Assembly (NCBI RefSeq): GCF_003073045.1
Contig: NC_037592.1
Span: 965,371-1,029,370, forward strand
Direction: 5' to 3'
Origin: Pomacea canaliculata
Taxonomy: Eukaryota > Mollusca > Gastropoda > Architaenioglossa > Ampullariidae
Length of the DNA: 64,000 nucleotides
The notes below the pieces were generated by a model. That model was not told where the DNA came from. It saw only the letters and a list, made by a program, of their open reading frames with translations, and searched no databases. A program made the position numbers and the translations under genes. Positions 1-11,300 of this stretch are shown here, piece by piece; within the stretch, counting starts at the first letter, position 1, and each line of letters starts with the position of its first letter.

Positions 1-214
1 GTTCATGAAACATTTTATACATCTCTTCTGCTATTATGATATATATATATACAGCGAATAATGTAGAAGCCTCGGTGATTATGAAATACTTTCCTTTCAT
101 AGCTCAGCCAACTTGAGAGGCCATGCAGCACACTAGACAATTATGTCTTCCAGCTGCAATAAATTAGTTAACACAAATGGGTTATCTGCAATTGACAGGA
201 TATAGAAGCATTAT

Positions 215-215
215 G

Positions 216-296
<81 letters not shown>

Positions 297-355
297 ATGC
301 TTGTGCGTGTGTGTGTGTGCATGTGTGTGTGTGTGCGCGCGGGCGTGTGTGTGTA
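215..355. repeat. (GT)n / (CA)n microsatellite
   Basis: Long near-perfect GT dinucleotide run with one TTG interruption, decaying into GTGC/GCGC variants at its right end. The apparent ORFs on both strands here are translations of the dinucleotide repeat and are not genes. Confidence 0.97.
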
Positions 356-1604
356 GACAGGCTTCCTTGTATAGAAAATCTGATGGCACTGTCGCTATGG
401 CAGCACTAAGGAGGATTTTCCTATTGATTTTATTTTTTCACATTAGGACACTTGAGTGAGTATTTCTCATGTCTGTCCCCTGACAGTGCAGGGAGCATAA
501 AAAGGAAGTGAAAAAAGCTTGGAGTAATGACGCATTCCAGTGGAAAGTATGAAAGAGGAATAGTTACAGTAAATGCTTTATTGGTGTCGTTCCAAGGATC
601 TGACCATAGAAAGTTTGGTTAAGTAGTTTAAGTGGAAAGGGAGTGAATTTTTGAGTATTTATCATGGAACAGTGATCTGAACACCAAAAGATCTGTTTCA
701 CAAACTAGATTAGGCATGAGACCATTGTCTCAGAAATGATGTTGCATATACAGAGATATCCTTAAGGTATCAGAGTAAATCCTGAAATGCTACATAATAC
801 AAGTTTTAGTCAGCCCTCAAAATATCCACGTGGTTAGCTTCAGCCATGATACTTCCAAACTACTAAGCCATTAATAACACACATCCATTGAAAACAATGG
901 CGTTGCTTATCCACATAGGTTATGGTGATGATGAAAAGTCTCTGATCTACGCACCACACCACGTGATTTGGTGTGATTTCGTGTGATTTTAGTTATATAG
1001 TTATATTCTGCTATATTTTGATCGTTATCACACATTTTTTTTCTTCACTTTTTCTCAAGTCAGCGGCAACCTCATTTTCCACCTCTCTCCGGTGGTGTGT
1101 CCGCAGCTGTAATTCATACATTGTTGGCCCTGCTTTGTGCGATCCAGCGGCTTAAAATACATTTGACACCCTGCTGAAATGTTAAAATATAATATTCCGA
1201 TCTGCTTGGCTTAATAAGATGGCTACATATTTGTACTTCGCTTCGATAACAGGAAGGCGCTGCAAACGGACACTTGCAAATTCATTAAGTGCTTGTTCAC
1301 ACCAAACCCCTCCTTGACCACCCTCCTCCCAGCTCCCGAGTTTCACCAGCCGACGTACGTAAAGCACTTGAAGCTATACTTTTTGACTGATACGAGTGAC
1401 ATTAATTGCCGCGAAACTAAAGTAAAAAACTGTCCACTCATTTATGTAAAAGACGAATTTTGTACCTAAAGACTGTCTCCGCCGTCAGACGTCGCTTCGT
1501 GTTGACGACCTGTCCATGGCGACCATCAGTGTCCGAATATGGGAGGTGACCGCTGGTCAGATGAGGGTCCGTTTATGGCAGGTCTTTTGCCCCACTCCCT
1601 CACA
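356..1604. other. Gene-free stretch, nothing recognised
   Basis: AT-rich DNA with only short random ORFs of about 60 codons. I see no splice-bounded coding segment, RNA gene or clear repeat. Confidence 0.5.
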
Positions 1605-1817
1605 CGCTTACTCTCACACCTACACTCTCACACCTACACATTCACACTCACACTCTCACAAACCTACACTCTCACACCTACACTACACTCTCACACCTAC
1701 ACTCTCACACACACACTCTCACACCTGCACTATCATTCTCACACCTACACTCTCACACCTACACTCTCACACCTACACTCTCACACCTACACTCTCACTC
1801 CTACACTCTCACTTTCA
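1605..1817. repeat. 12-bp minisatellite (CTCACACCTACA)n
   Basis: Tandem array built on a CTCACACCTACA-like unit with variants, about 15 or more copies. The two Thr/His/Leu-rich ORFs across it are frame translations of the array. Confidence 0.95.
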
Positions 1818-1827
1818 CGAGGATGTC

Positions 1828-2128
1828 TGGATTTTTTTTTCTTCTTTTTCTTTTAACGAAAGGTGAACGTAACATTCGTCACTCTGGGGCTGTTTCCTAT
1901 GGAGCAGGGTGGGTACTACAGGTTTGATCCTTTAATTTCAGTCTTCCTCACTTGTAAGACAACTCGATATTCAAGCAGTGACATGATGTAGATCCTCGTG
2001 CACGTGTTCTAATGTTTAGTCTACTTTACGTTACTGAGGAAATGTAGATATTGACAGTCGAATTGTAAACATTATTATTATATACTGGGACAGTAATTTA
2101 CCATTATAATTACTAGGGGCCTGAGGAG
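1828..2128 (+). repeat. Dispersed repeat C, copy 1
   Basis: About 300 bp that align by eye, in the same orientation and with moderate divergence, to 33001-33305. Shared blocks include the T-rich start, CACTCTGGGG, TTTGATCCTTTAAT, GATGTAGATCCTCGTGCAC and the TGTAGATATTGA block. No coding potential is evident, and no terminal repeats or target duplications were recognised. Two copies in one window indicate an interspersed family of unknown class. Confidence 0.8.
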
Positions 2129-5100
2129 CATGGTGGCTCTCGGCGACCTGTTCACACCGAGCTCGTGCAGCGGGTTTGTGTGGCAGGGGCAAAGTTTCTT
2201 TATCGTCTACTTGACGCCCATAGAAAAGCAATTTCCACTCTACACTGTGGATATGTATCCATGGAAACTGCTGTGGCCTGCTATTGTGAGTGGCATGCAG
2301 TTCCCAGACTTGCTGAGGGCGTTTGGTGCCGGTGTGACCTGAGAGCAAAGGTCGCCGCTATCTTCCGCAAGACATCAGCCGTGGCTGCTGACACGTGGGC
2401 AGCACCTGGAGGTGCCAGACTCCCTTGTTTTCTATCTTGTGCCGAGTAAGCAAGTCTCAAGGGCAATTTTCATTGTTTTTATGAACTTGTCGTCTGCTCA
2501 CTTGTAAGGGAGGATGCGTGTACCCTAACCTATGCTGAGGGGAGGAAAATGGCTAGAATCTCTCAATCTTCAGCTAAAAGACAATGTTTAGCTGTGGTCA
2601 TCAGATGGATCCAGGGTACACTATAATGGCAACTGCTTTTGTTGCTCCAGTGGCCTTGTCATTCCACTTTCTTGCCGTATGCTGAAGACCGTCCAAGTCA
2701 GGTTGCATTGGAACAAAAGCACATCTGTGCGCCACCGGCACCATCCGTAGGTACATGGATACTTACAGCTTGTGCAAGGTTTTCTACCGTCATCTTTTTC
2801 TCTTTCTTCTCACATGTGCTAACATTGTTTCTGTTCTTGTGGGGTAACCTTCGTACCTCTACCCTGAGAAAAACAAAATCAAATCGGCACAGGCTCGAGT
2901 TGAAGGGTTCAGCCGTAAATTGTATGTTTTCGGACACAAGAATGATCGAGAAAAAGAGAAGACGTTCATAATAAGTTAGCTTTGAATCACCAGATTATGA
3001 TTCGTAGGTGTTAAAAGGCGAGGCTATTGTAGGCGGATACCAATACTCTCCGTTCAATAAGCTGGTGATCATATTTCCCTGCCTGCCGCCATGTGCTCTA
3101 TCGTCCTGTCAACAAATAAACCTGATCACCAACTGAGGGCTTGCCATTCAAACCAATGCCAGACCTCTCACAATGTGCATTGACGCTTTGATCAACACTC
3201 CAGGCCAGGTGATCAGCCGTAGTTTTCTTGCACCCAGCGGAGGAAGTGGCCAGGTGTGTTTCACGCGTTGCTAAGATTGAAGGCAGGGAGGGGGGAGTGT
3301 GAACTTGGGGGGGGGGAAGGTTAGAGTTAGTGGAGCTGAGTTCAAACCACGTCCATATGGTACAACTACTGTATCATAACATATACATGTAAGCTATTGT
3401 TTCAACTATTTGAAAAGAGGATAGAAATTTAAAGAATTCATTTATTATTTATTTTGTGTGGGTGGATGGAAGGGTGTCTGCGTTTATACATATTCTGTAC
3501 TATACTGACAACATGGTTTCTTCGATATCCATGTAGCTTATGTGACTGGCTAGTCTTGTGATTCTGCACTTCACATTATTTCCTCTCTCGGCCGCTTATG
3601 TCTGGTGTAGGTGACGTGGCAAATGGAAATGATTGTGTGTCATGCCATGTGACAACTGGGGATCAATCATACAGGATACAACTTCTCTCTCTCTCACACA
3701 AACACACACAGAGCTGAATATTGATAATCGTCTGCTCTTACTGCTTAGTGAGACAAAGACTTTCAGAGCACTTGTGTTGTTTTTTCTCGCAGCGTGTGAC
3801 AACACTGTAGGGTTATTATCATAAGGTGAGGCGCCTGGTGCTCAAGTTCTGTCACCAGTTCTGCAACTCACTTCTTTGCTCAAGTCGTCGCCCACTTCAA
3901 GTGGACGCTCCATTGCCGTTGCTAAGCAGTGGTGGTGGTGGTGGGGTGGTGGGTGTGTGTGTTAGGGTGGTGGTAGTGGTTGTGGTAGTGGTGGTGGCTT
4001 CTTCACCGATTAGCGACGACAATTTATAGACGGTGTCGCAACCACTTGACTTCCAGAGCTGTGCGGTATGCAGGCAGAGCAAATGGATCTTTTCGAGTGC
4101 TTGGTATACGTATGTGCTGCATGGCTCATCGTCACAGCCCTAATGCGCACACCCACACCCACACCCACACCCCGAAGCTTCAGAAAGCAGTGAATACATA
4201 TTACTGTGTGACTCTAGGTACCGTCACTGAGCACGGCAGCTGGGGGACGCACGATCCCCTTCACAATCACAGACCTGCTGTTAAGAGGCAACAGACTTTA
4301 ACAACTGTTTACAAAAACTTTAAATACCAAACGTCTTGGCTCTTATGTTCAAACTTTGTTCCAGCATGATTTTAAAAATGTTTCTTTATCGCGTTAAAAG
4401 AACTCAGTGGGGTTCAGGAAAACACAAAGCAACAACAAAATACAATTCGAAAATAAACTGTCAGCACAAAAATCTACTTCTATTTGTTAGATCATGCAAT
4501 CCATAACAAGGCTAGAAAAAGGTCACTTCAAGAAGGGAGACAGAACCCTTAAACATCACTTTGTCAAAAGGAAGACAAGGTTTTAAAAATATCACTTAGT
4601 GAAGACGAGAGACAAGACTTTGCTATCTTTGCTATCTTTTGCCGTTTTGTTTCCTTCTCCGATAAGCCGCCCGATTTTTTTTTTTTTTTTTTTTTTTTTT
4701 GGTGGGGGCGGGGGGACCCATGGTTCCTTCAAACACAAGATGGACGTCACTTCGTGTAACCATCCGTAACGAATCAACGGCTGGCAGTTCCACCAAGGTT
4801 TGCGCTTCTCGGGGGTCGAATAACGGTAATTTTCACTGGCACCATTTCTGTTTAAGAGACAGCAAGCGTCAGAGTGTTAGAGGATCTGACAGTCACAGAC
4901 AGCAGACAAAGTGTGATTGTTTATTACGAACCTCGCAATCTTTGGAGCAGGACGCCGGGTCTGTTTGTTTGTCGGTGTAGTTTCCGTTACAACCGACAAC
5001 ATCTGATTCTAGAGAAACACCATCCTGTCGCTCAGTTTTTTGGTGTGTCCTTTGGATCTTCTTCATGGCAGTGTTTTGTATATATAAAACTGTAACGTAC

Positions 5101-5320
5101 GAACGGTACGATCATACTTTTTCCGTTTTTAGCAGTTTTTGGGGGAAGGACTGAAGCTGACTGAGGCAATGTTTATCAGTTTATCACGTCAGCGCCCATC
5201 GTTCAGTCAGCGCACGTGTCTATGACGTCGACAGTGGCAGGCTACTCCCCCTCCCCCGACACACCAGATCTGGCATAACCATAACATCAGGGTTACTGCA
5301 AAGTACAATCTGTACAAATC
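2129..5320. other. Gene-poor stretch with simple repeats
   Basis: Contains GGT/GT-rich simple sequence near 3925-4005, a short CACACC array near 4146-4173 and a poly-T tract near 4676-4700. A 70-codon ORF at 2130-2342 has an ATG and a mixed amino-acid composition but no recognisable family, no splice-bounded extension and no repeat homology. I do not call it a gene. Nothing else supportable was seen. Confidence 0.45.
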
Positions 5321-5324
5321 CCTT

Positions 5325-5572
5325 TATTGCCGATCCTGCTCCACGGAAGGGAAACATGGTGTCTGCAAAAGGAGAATCCAGGCACTCGGAAGTATAAGTG
5401 CCTGAGGAGACTGCTCTGTCTCGATCACGTACACGGAATATAAAGCCGGATACTTTCTACGAAGCACGGTTGCCACACCTGTAGGACACCAAGAACCTCT
5501 ACTTGCAACAGTCAAGCGACGTAGGAGGGTCTGGTTTGGCCATGTGACACAGGTACATGTCACGTGAGGTCA
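5325..5572 (+). mobile_element. Non-LTR retrotransposon fragment, 3' end of the RT ORF
   Basis: Conceptual translation, with frame breaks, gives the characteristic C-terminal region of a reverse-transcriptase ORF: a CLRRLL-like block followed by an R-R-R-x-V-W-F-G-H-V-T-like motif before a stop. The same region is recognisable on the minus strand at 8363-8569, so both belong to related elements. It is a dead, 5'-truncated scrap. Confidence 0.65.
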
Positions 5573-5993
5573 TGCAATGGGTCAAAAGTTAACATCTGAC
5601 GTCCGCGGTGTATATGTACTAACAGTGTGACAGAGACAACGTCAACTTATTTAATAAACTAAACTGCCTGTGCATGTAATAAACTACATAGCATTTAACT
5701 GCAGTGACAGTAGTGTTTGTAAAATTTAATGAAAAAAACAGACTGGCTGACTGCGGCCACATGCTAATATGAGTTTGAGACCCCTGCTATAGACATATCT
5801 CCTCAGCATAAAGACTGTGAGCATATATTATGTTCGTGTTGACCACACTGTGGAGAAAATAGTCCACAGACTAGCGCATTAATCCTCGAGCAAAGCTTCG
5901 TGTGCGTCACCTATTTATGACGTCATCCAGACGCAGAGGGGCGTGACGTCAGCTGAAGCTTATGGCTACCGAGCAGACGGACGTTAGGTAACT

Positions 5994-6150
5994 GTCACAT
6001 CCTCGCCATCTTCACGATCATACTGACTGGTAGGATACTGGGACCCAGTAAGTATTGAGTGCACAGCCGTTGGTCTGTAGAGAAAAGCAGAGACGTCAGG
6101 TAACACATCCTCGCCATCTTCACAGTCATACCTACTGGTAGGACTAACAG
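5994..6150. repeat. Two-copy tandem duplication, about 108 bp period
   Basis: The block CACATCCTCGCCATCTTCAC...CATAC...CTGGTAGGA occurs near 5997 and again near 6105 with a few substitutions, so a unit of about 108 bp is present twice in tandem. An (AT)n run follows near 6214-6230. Confidence 0.8.
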
Positions 6151-6559
6151 GATGAGCAAGGCTATAGAGCATTAATAAAGGTGTAGACCTCACCTAATTC
6201 GAAGAACAATGAAACTATATATATATATATCTTTATTGATATGATCCAGTTTTACCCGTGGTCATGTGTTTTATTATCAACGTCGAGTTTTAGCGTATTT
6301 TAGCGATGTGTTATGTTTGTTGCGCAGTTCTTCTTTGTTCTAGATTGTTCTTCACTGCTTGTGTTTCTTCCTGTCAACACTTTCATCTCCTAACGGCTTC
6401 GCTTTGCCATTTGTTTTGGGTTATGAGCCTTCGTCATCGCCACTTAAACTTTTCCGACGGTGTAGGCTGTTTTTCATTTTTTTTAAATTGACGGATTATT
6501 CAGGTTGCTACATTTTTAGTTTAGATCTTAGATCTTCGCTATTCCACCTAAATCTGCTC

Positions 6560-6830
6560 TTTGAGCGATGTCAATCAGACTCTACTGACGTCAGTGTCGC
6601 AAGTTTTATATCAGACTAATGTCAGTGAGTATGGCAAGTTTTATATCAGACTCTACTGTCAGTGAGTATCGCAAGTTTTATATCCGACTCTACTGTCAGT
6701 ATCTCAAGTTTTATATCAGACTCTACTGTCAGTGAGTATGGCAAGTTTTATATCCGACTCTACTGTCAGTATCTCAAGTTTTATATCAGACTCTACTGTC
6801 AGTGAGTATGGCAAGTTTTATATGAGACTG
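6560..6830. repeat. Minisatellite with alternating 33- and 37-bp units
   Basis: The core CAAGTTTTATATC recurs at about 6600, 6634, 6672, 6705, 6742, 6775 and 6812. Spacings alternate near 33 and 37 bp, because GTCAGTGAGTATGG units alternate with shorter GTCAGTATCT units. This forms a higher-order repeat of about 70 bp. Confidence 0.93.
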
Positions 6831-7875
6831 AATTTGTTTTACCTTTGTTGAAATAATCAGCCTCATTTAATATAATTTTGTTTAAATTGTCCTTATCAGG
6901 CAAGCAAGCCATTACCTTTGAAACTGATGTCACACTAACATTGTTAATCAGATGGAGCAAACAGGTACTTCTGGAAATAATAAGATGACGCTGGTGACTT
7001 TAGAGATACAAATACATTTAAATAGAAGAGCAATATCTTGAAGTTGGTAGTATATACATATATAAAATTCACAAATAAAGCTTTCCCGCATAAATGTTAC
7101 TTAAATGTCAGGTCCTTCTTTCTTTTTTCAGGTTCTCAGAACTGAAAGGGGAAACAGAAACAGGAGGATAAGCTATCAGCATTTGCTCTATCCATGCCCG
7201 TTCAGCTTCTGTCAGAGTAACGCAGAAAACTATTCCTGCTTGAGGGAAGGACATTAGAACTTTAGGTCAAGATGTGAGTGCAGAAGTTTCAACCTGTGGT
7301 TCATTGATAAACCAGATGGATGGCTTTGAAGTGAAAACATAGTTAATATGTTATGTGTAATATAACAAAAAAAGCAAAGTTTGAAGGACATTAATAAATG
7401 CTCCAGACATGCAGCAGCAACTGAAAATGAGAACAGAGATAATTACAATCCTACTAAACAATGAGAATCAACTGGCCTACAGAACTGCTATAACACAACA
7501 TGCTTAAAAAGTATTTCAGATGCTTGTCATCATTTTGGCAAAATGACAGCAGCATGAAAGAGAGCGTGAGCTGAAAGAGAGTGTGAGCTTGTCAATTTAT
7601 AGAACACAGCTGTGAGATTGTCAAGTGTGTAGAACAGACAGCTGTTTGCTACCTAAGCTGCATTCTCTGTCATCTTCCTTCTATTTTCCCTTTTGAGAAA
7701 CTGAAAGCTTGCCTAAAACATGTACTGTAGTCCCAGCGCTACTATTACTGAAAACACAATAGTGCCAGGGTTATTATTAACCGAAACACAATAGTCTCAG
7801 TGTTACTGTTTACTGAAAACTGCTGCATGCTCTTCCTCTGAACTAATAAACCAATAAATGTTCTTATTTTCTACA
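6831..7875. other. Upstream flank or 5' intron of the intermediate-filament gene
   Basis: AT-rich non-coding DNA ending in a good 3' splice-site context (TTATTTTCTACAG) at 7875. This suggests that the first visible IF exon is preceded by an unseen 5' exon. No TATA box or start exon can be identified with confidence. Confidence 0.5.
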
Positions 7876-8318
7876 GTTAAATGGTGGTCCCACACAACTT
7901 ATTCAAAAGACAGAGAGGGACAGTTAGAAGGCACCTTCCACCTCGCTGTACCAGACAACACCAGAAGTGGGGCTGATAACACCACAGTCACTACATCAGC
8001 AGGCTCTACCATCACATCTGCCCCATTTCCAGCAATTAAAACTCAAGAAGTTACAGTTGGACAAATTGACACAATGAACTACCAGACAGGAATGGATGGC
8101 TATACCGCAATGAACAGCACATCGTTCTCAAGAACACGGGAAAAAGAAGAGTTACAGCGACTGAATGAACGCTTTGCATCCTATGTGCAGCGTGTACGAC
8201 AGCAGTCAGACCACAACAACCAGATAGACTCTACAGCTCTGATGAGGTCCACCAAATTGTTGGATGATGAAATTCACAACATTAAAAACCTTTATGAGAC
8301 AGAACTGGAAAAACTGAG
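7876..8318 (+). CDS. IF exon: head and coil 1A
   Basis: Open from the acceptor TTTTCTACAG at 7875. It encodes a Thr/Ser-rich head and then coil 1A starting with REKEELQ at about 8137, running into coil 1B with LYETELEKLR. The start codon is unresolved: ATG 8074 has an A at -3 and leaves a head of about 22 residues; ATG 7858 lies inside the apparent polypyrimidine/acceptor sequence; or an upstream exon supplies the start. The donor reads GAG|GCGAGT, so this looks like a GC-AG intron. Ending here in phase 2 is required by the next exon. Confidence 0.88.
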
Positions 8319-11300
8319 GCGAGTCTTGTTTTTTTTTTTACTGTAACTTATAATATGTTGGGTCACAGGGCTAAACCAGGCCAGCTTATGCCGCTTGGCC
8401 ATTGCAAGTAGAAGTTCTGCTGTCCTACAAGCGTGACGACCATGCTTTGTACAAACTCGTTAGTTTTATGTTTTCTGTATGAGATTTGGAAAAGTTTCCT
8501 CAGACGCTTGTTCTCGAACGTCTGTATTCGATCTTCTCCATATTTATTGGTGAGCAGCCCACGTTTCACGTCTGCAAATCATGACCGGTACTATGAGGGA
8601 CTTGTACAGATTGTATTTTGTAGTAAGCCTGATTTTATGGCTGTACAGGACCTTGTCCAGCCTTAGTTATTGCGGCTGTGCTGCTGTGATCTGATGCTGA
8701 TATCTGTCATGGAATTGCTGTCTTTGGAGAGGGTGGCTCCAAAGTACTTACAGCTGCTTACCTCTTCCAGCTCTACCACATTCATGCAGATCTCTGCTTT
8801 ACCATTGCCAACGACCATGACTTTGCTCCTCACAGTGGTGATCTCCATTCCTAATGCCTTTGAACTGCCTGTCAGTCTGCTGGTAAGATCTATGTAGTCT
8901 GCAGAGCGTAGGTTGCAATTCAGCCTTCCTCCGATGGAAATGGAAATGTGGTGGTCGTGGAGGGTTCACGTATGACGCTCTCTAAAAAAATGTTAAGCAG
9001 CACAGGAGATAGGAAGCAAATTTGCTGTACACCGGTTGTCATGCAAAAGTGAGCGTCTGTTTCGTTATCCAGCAGTGCTGCGCTCGTTGAGATATTATGC
9101 AGCACTTTGATAACTTGAATGAGGCCTCATTCAGTGCTGACATTTCCTATCTCATACCAGACTCTGTCAAAAGCCTTTTTAAAATCTGCGTGATGTTGTG
9201 TACAAAGTCTCGTCGATGATGTAGATTCTTCTCTTTCAGAATGCAACAGTTGAAGTTGAACTTTGCCTCTACCTGTCCTGACGTCAGCCTGTTCTTCTAC
9301 TAACAGTTCTCAGCAGTGGTAGGGATGTGGTTAAGATTTACTTTCATCATATAGCTTTGCTTGGATGGCTGATAAGGTTTATGGTTCTGTAGTTCTGGCA
9401 CTGTTTGAAGTTTTCTTTTTTGGAAGGGTTATGACTAATGACTGCCTCATTCTTTTGGCTGTTCTTTGCATTCATAGACTCTTTTGACCTCTTACCATAG
9501 AAGGATGTCAGTGTCAGTCTTCACCTGGAAGTTGTACAGATCTTTACAATATTCACTCCATTGCCTTCTGTGAGGAGGTGAGCGGTCCGGTGGCGCAACG
9601 GTTAGCGCTGTTAGCGCCTGTCACCAATACAGTGAAGGTTGGCTGCCCTGAGTTCATTTCTCGTCTCGGGCACGCTGATCTTTCTCTGCACGTGGCATCT
9701 GTTTACAGGGCTGGCTGCTTGCCGTAATATAGCCTTAGCTGCTCTGTGAGGAGGTGGCCATTGTTGGTTTGTGCTGGCCTGTCTTGATGAGGGTCCCACT
9801 ACGCAGGCAGATGCAGAGCTGTCTCTCCTCATCACAAAATAAAAGATGAAAGTTTGATATGCATGGTCCCTAGTAAGTAAAGAAAGAGGTGATAGTCCTT
9901 AGTAGAGTAGCAGTCTTCAGTAGTTGCCAGGCCTTTTTACCATCCCCCCATGCCATTCCCTCCACTATGGTTCAGCATTGTGCAATGCCTTATTAGCACA
10001 TGCTAAAGGTTCTCATTGGCTGCAGCCTTCAGGCACATTAGAAGTTAAAATTTAGGTCAGTCCACATGTTAAAAACAAATTAATTAAAAATTTTAATGGA
10101 TTTTTTTTTGTAACAAACTATTTTTAAGTAAGAAGCTTTTCAAGTTTATGTTTGAGTCGGTTTAGGCTTTAATGCTGTATAGTTTTAGTGCATAATAACA
10201 GAGATGCTACTAATTTTAACACTGATTTTGAATTAATCCTGTTAAAAGTTGTGGGATGAGTAATACTTCAAACTTTCGTGTACTTTTCTAAATGAAGAGA
10301 AAAGTTCAGAAGTATTGAAAACATAGTTAATGATGCTCCTACCTTATGAAGTATCAAAACCTCTGGCTGTTGAAGACAAGAAGTGTATGGCATGTTGATA
10401 GGAAAGAGCAAGAAAGCCTTCAGAAGGATAAGGCAGCTCTACAGGTGCAGGAGAGCAAGCACTTGAAGTCTTTAACAGATGCTCAGGACAGGTAAGAACT
10501 TGCTGGGTTACTTTGGTTCTACCCTCTCTGCTTCAATGGCACACAAGTGTTGCAGATAACTGTAAAACTACCATGGCTGTTGCAGCTTTTCTCTCCTTGT
10601 GTGAATTTGGGAATATGTTGGAAAGATATCTCTATCTGTAGGTTATTGAAAACAGCTGAAATCAAGACAAAGCAAACATGACTTCTTGAACTAGTTGGGC
10701 ACATGCCACTTTTTTGTATGTAAACATTGTATATTCTGAAATATGATTTTTGAATATTACATTTTATAAAGTCAAAAGTAAAACTGCCAAAGACAAATTC
10801 TAAAAGTTAGGGACAGAGTCTTGAACATTTGAGTGAGTACATATATTATCTTTTCACAGATTTTTCAAAAACGAAACCTGTTTTGTTTTTCATGTGCCTT
10901 TACTTGGGTATTGTATTTTGTTTTAATATTAAAATTCAATCAGGTTGACGGTGGAAATAGAGAGGAATCGCAAACTGATAGATGAAATTCATAACTACCA
11001 GCTGAAGATTGGGAGCATGGAGGTAGAGATTCATGAAATGAGGCTCAGCTCCACTAGACCTATGGAAGAAATTGAGCAGTTAAAGAGAAGTACTGAAAAC
11101 CAGCTACGTGAAGCTGAGACATGGAGACGAAGGTCAGTATGAGAGAGGTAGTAGTATTCTTTCCCAGTCTCACCACAATGCCAAACACACACACTCTTGG
11201 GTTTTAGCTGATTTTAATCTCGCACCGGTTGGTGGTTCCAGCTGATGCAAAACATTCACAGCAAATGTTTCAACTCATCAGGAGGGTAATGCTTCTACCT

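Noticed and set aside
218..459. Cys/Val-rich and His/Thr-rich ORFs
   Set aside because: They are translations of the (GT)n repeat on the two strands.
1516..1866. Thr/His/Ser-rich ORFs of 105-116 codons
   Set aside because: They are frame translations of the 12-bp minisatellite.
2130..2342. 70-codon ORF starting MVALGDLFTPSSCSG
   Set aside because: Composition is mixed and it has an ATG, but there is no family recognition, no splice extension, and overlapping ORFs of similar length lie in other frames. It is kept only as a remark.
9579..9660. Possible tRNA gene at the start of the SINE
   Set aside because: Box A is good, but no cloverleaf can be closed, box B is degenerate and the sequence continues into a repeat tail found in several copies.
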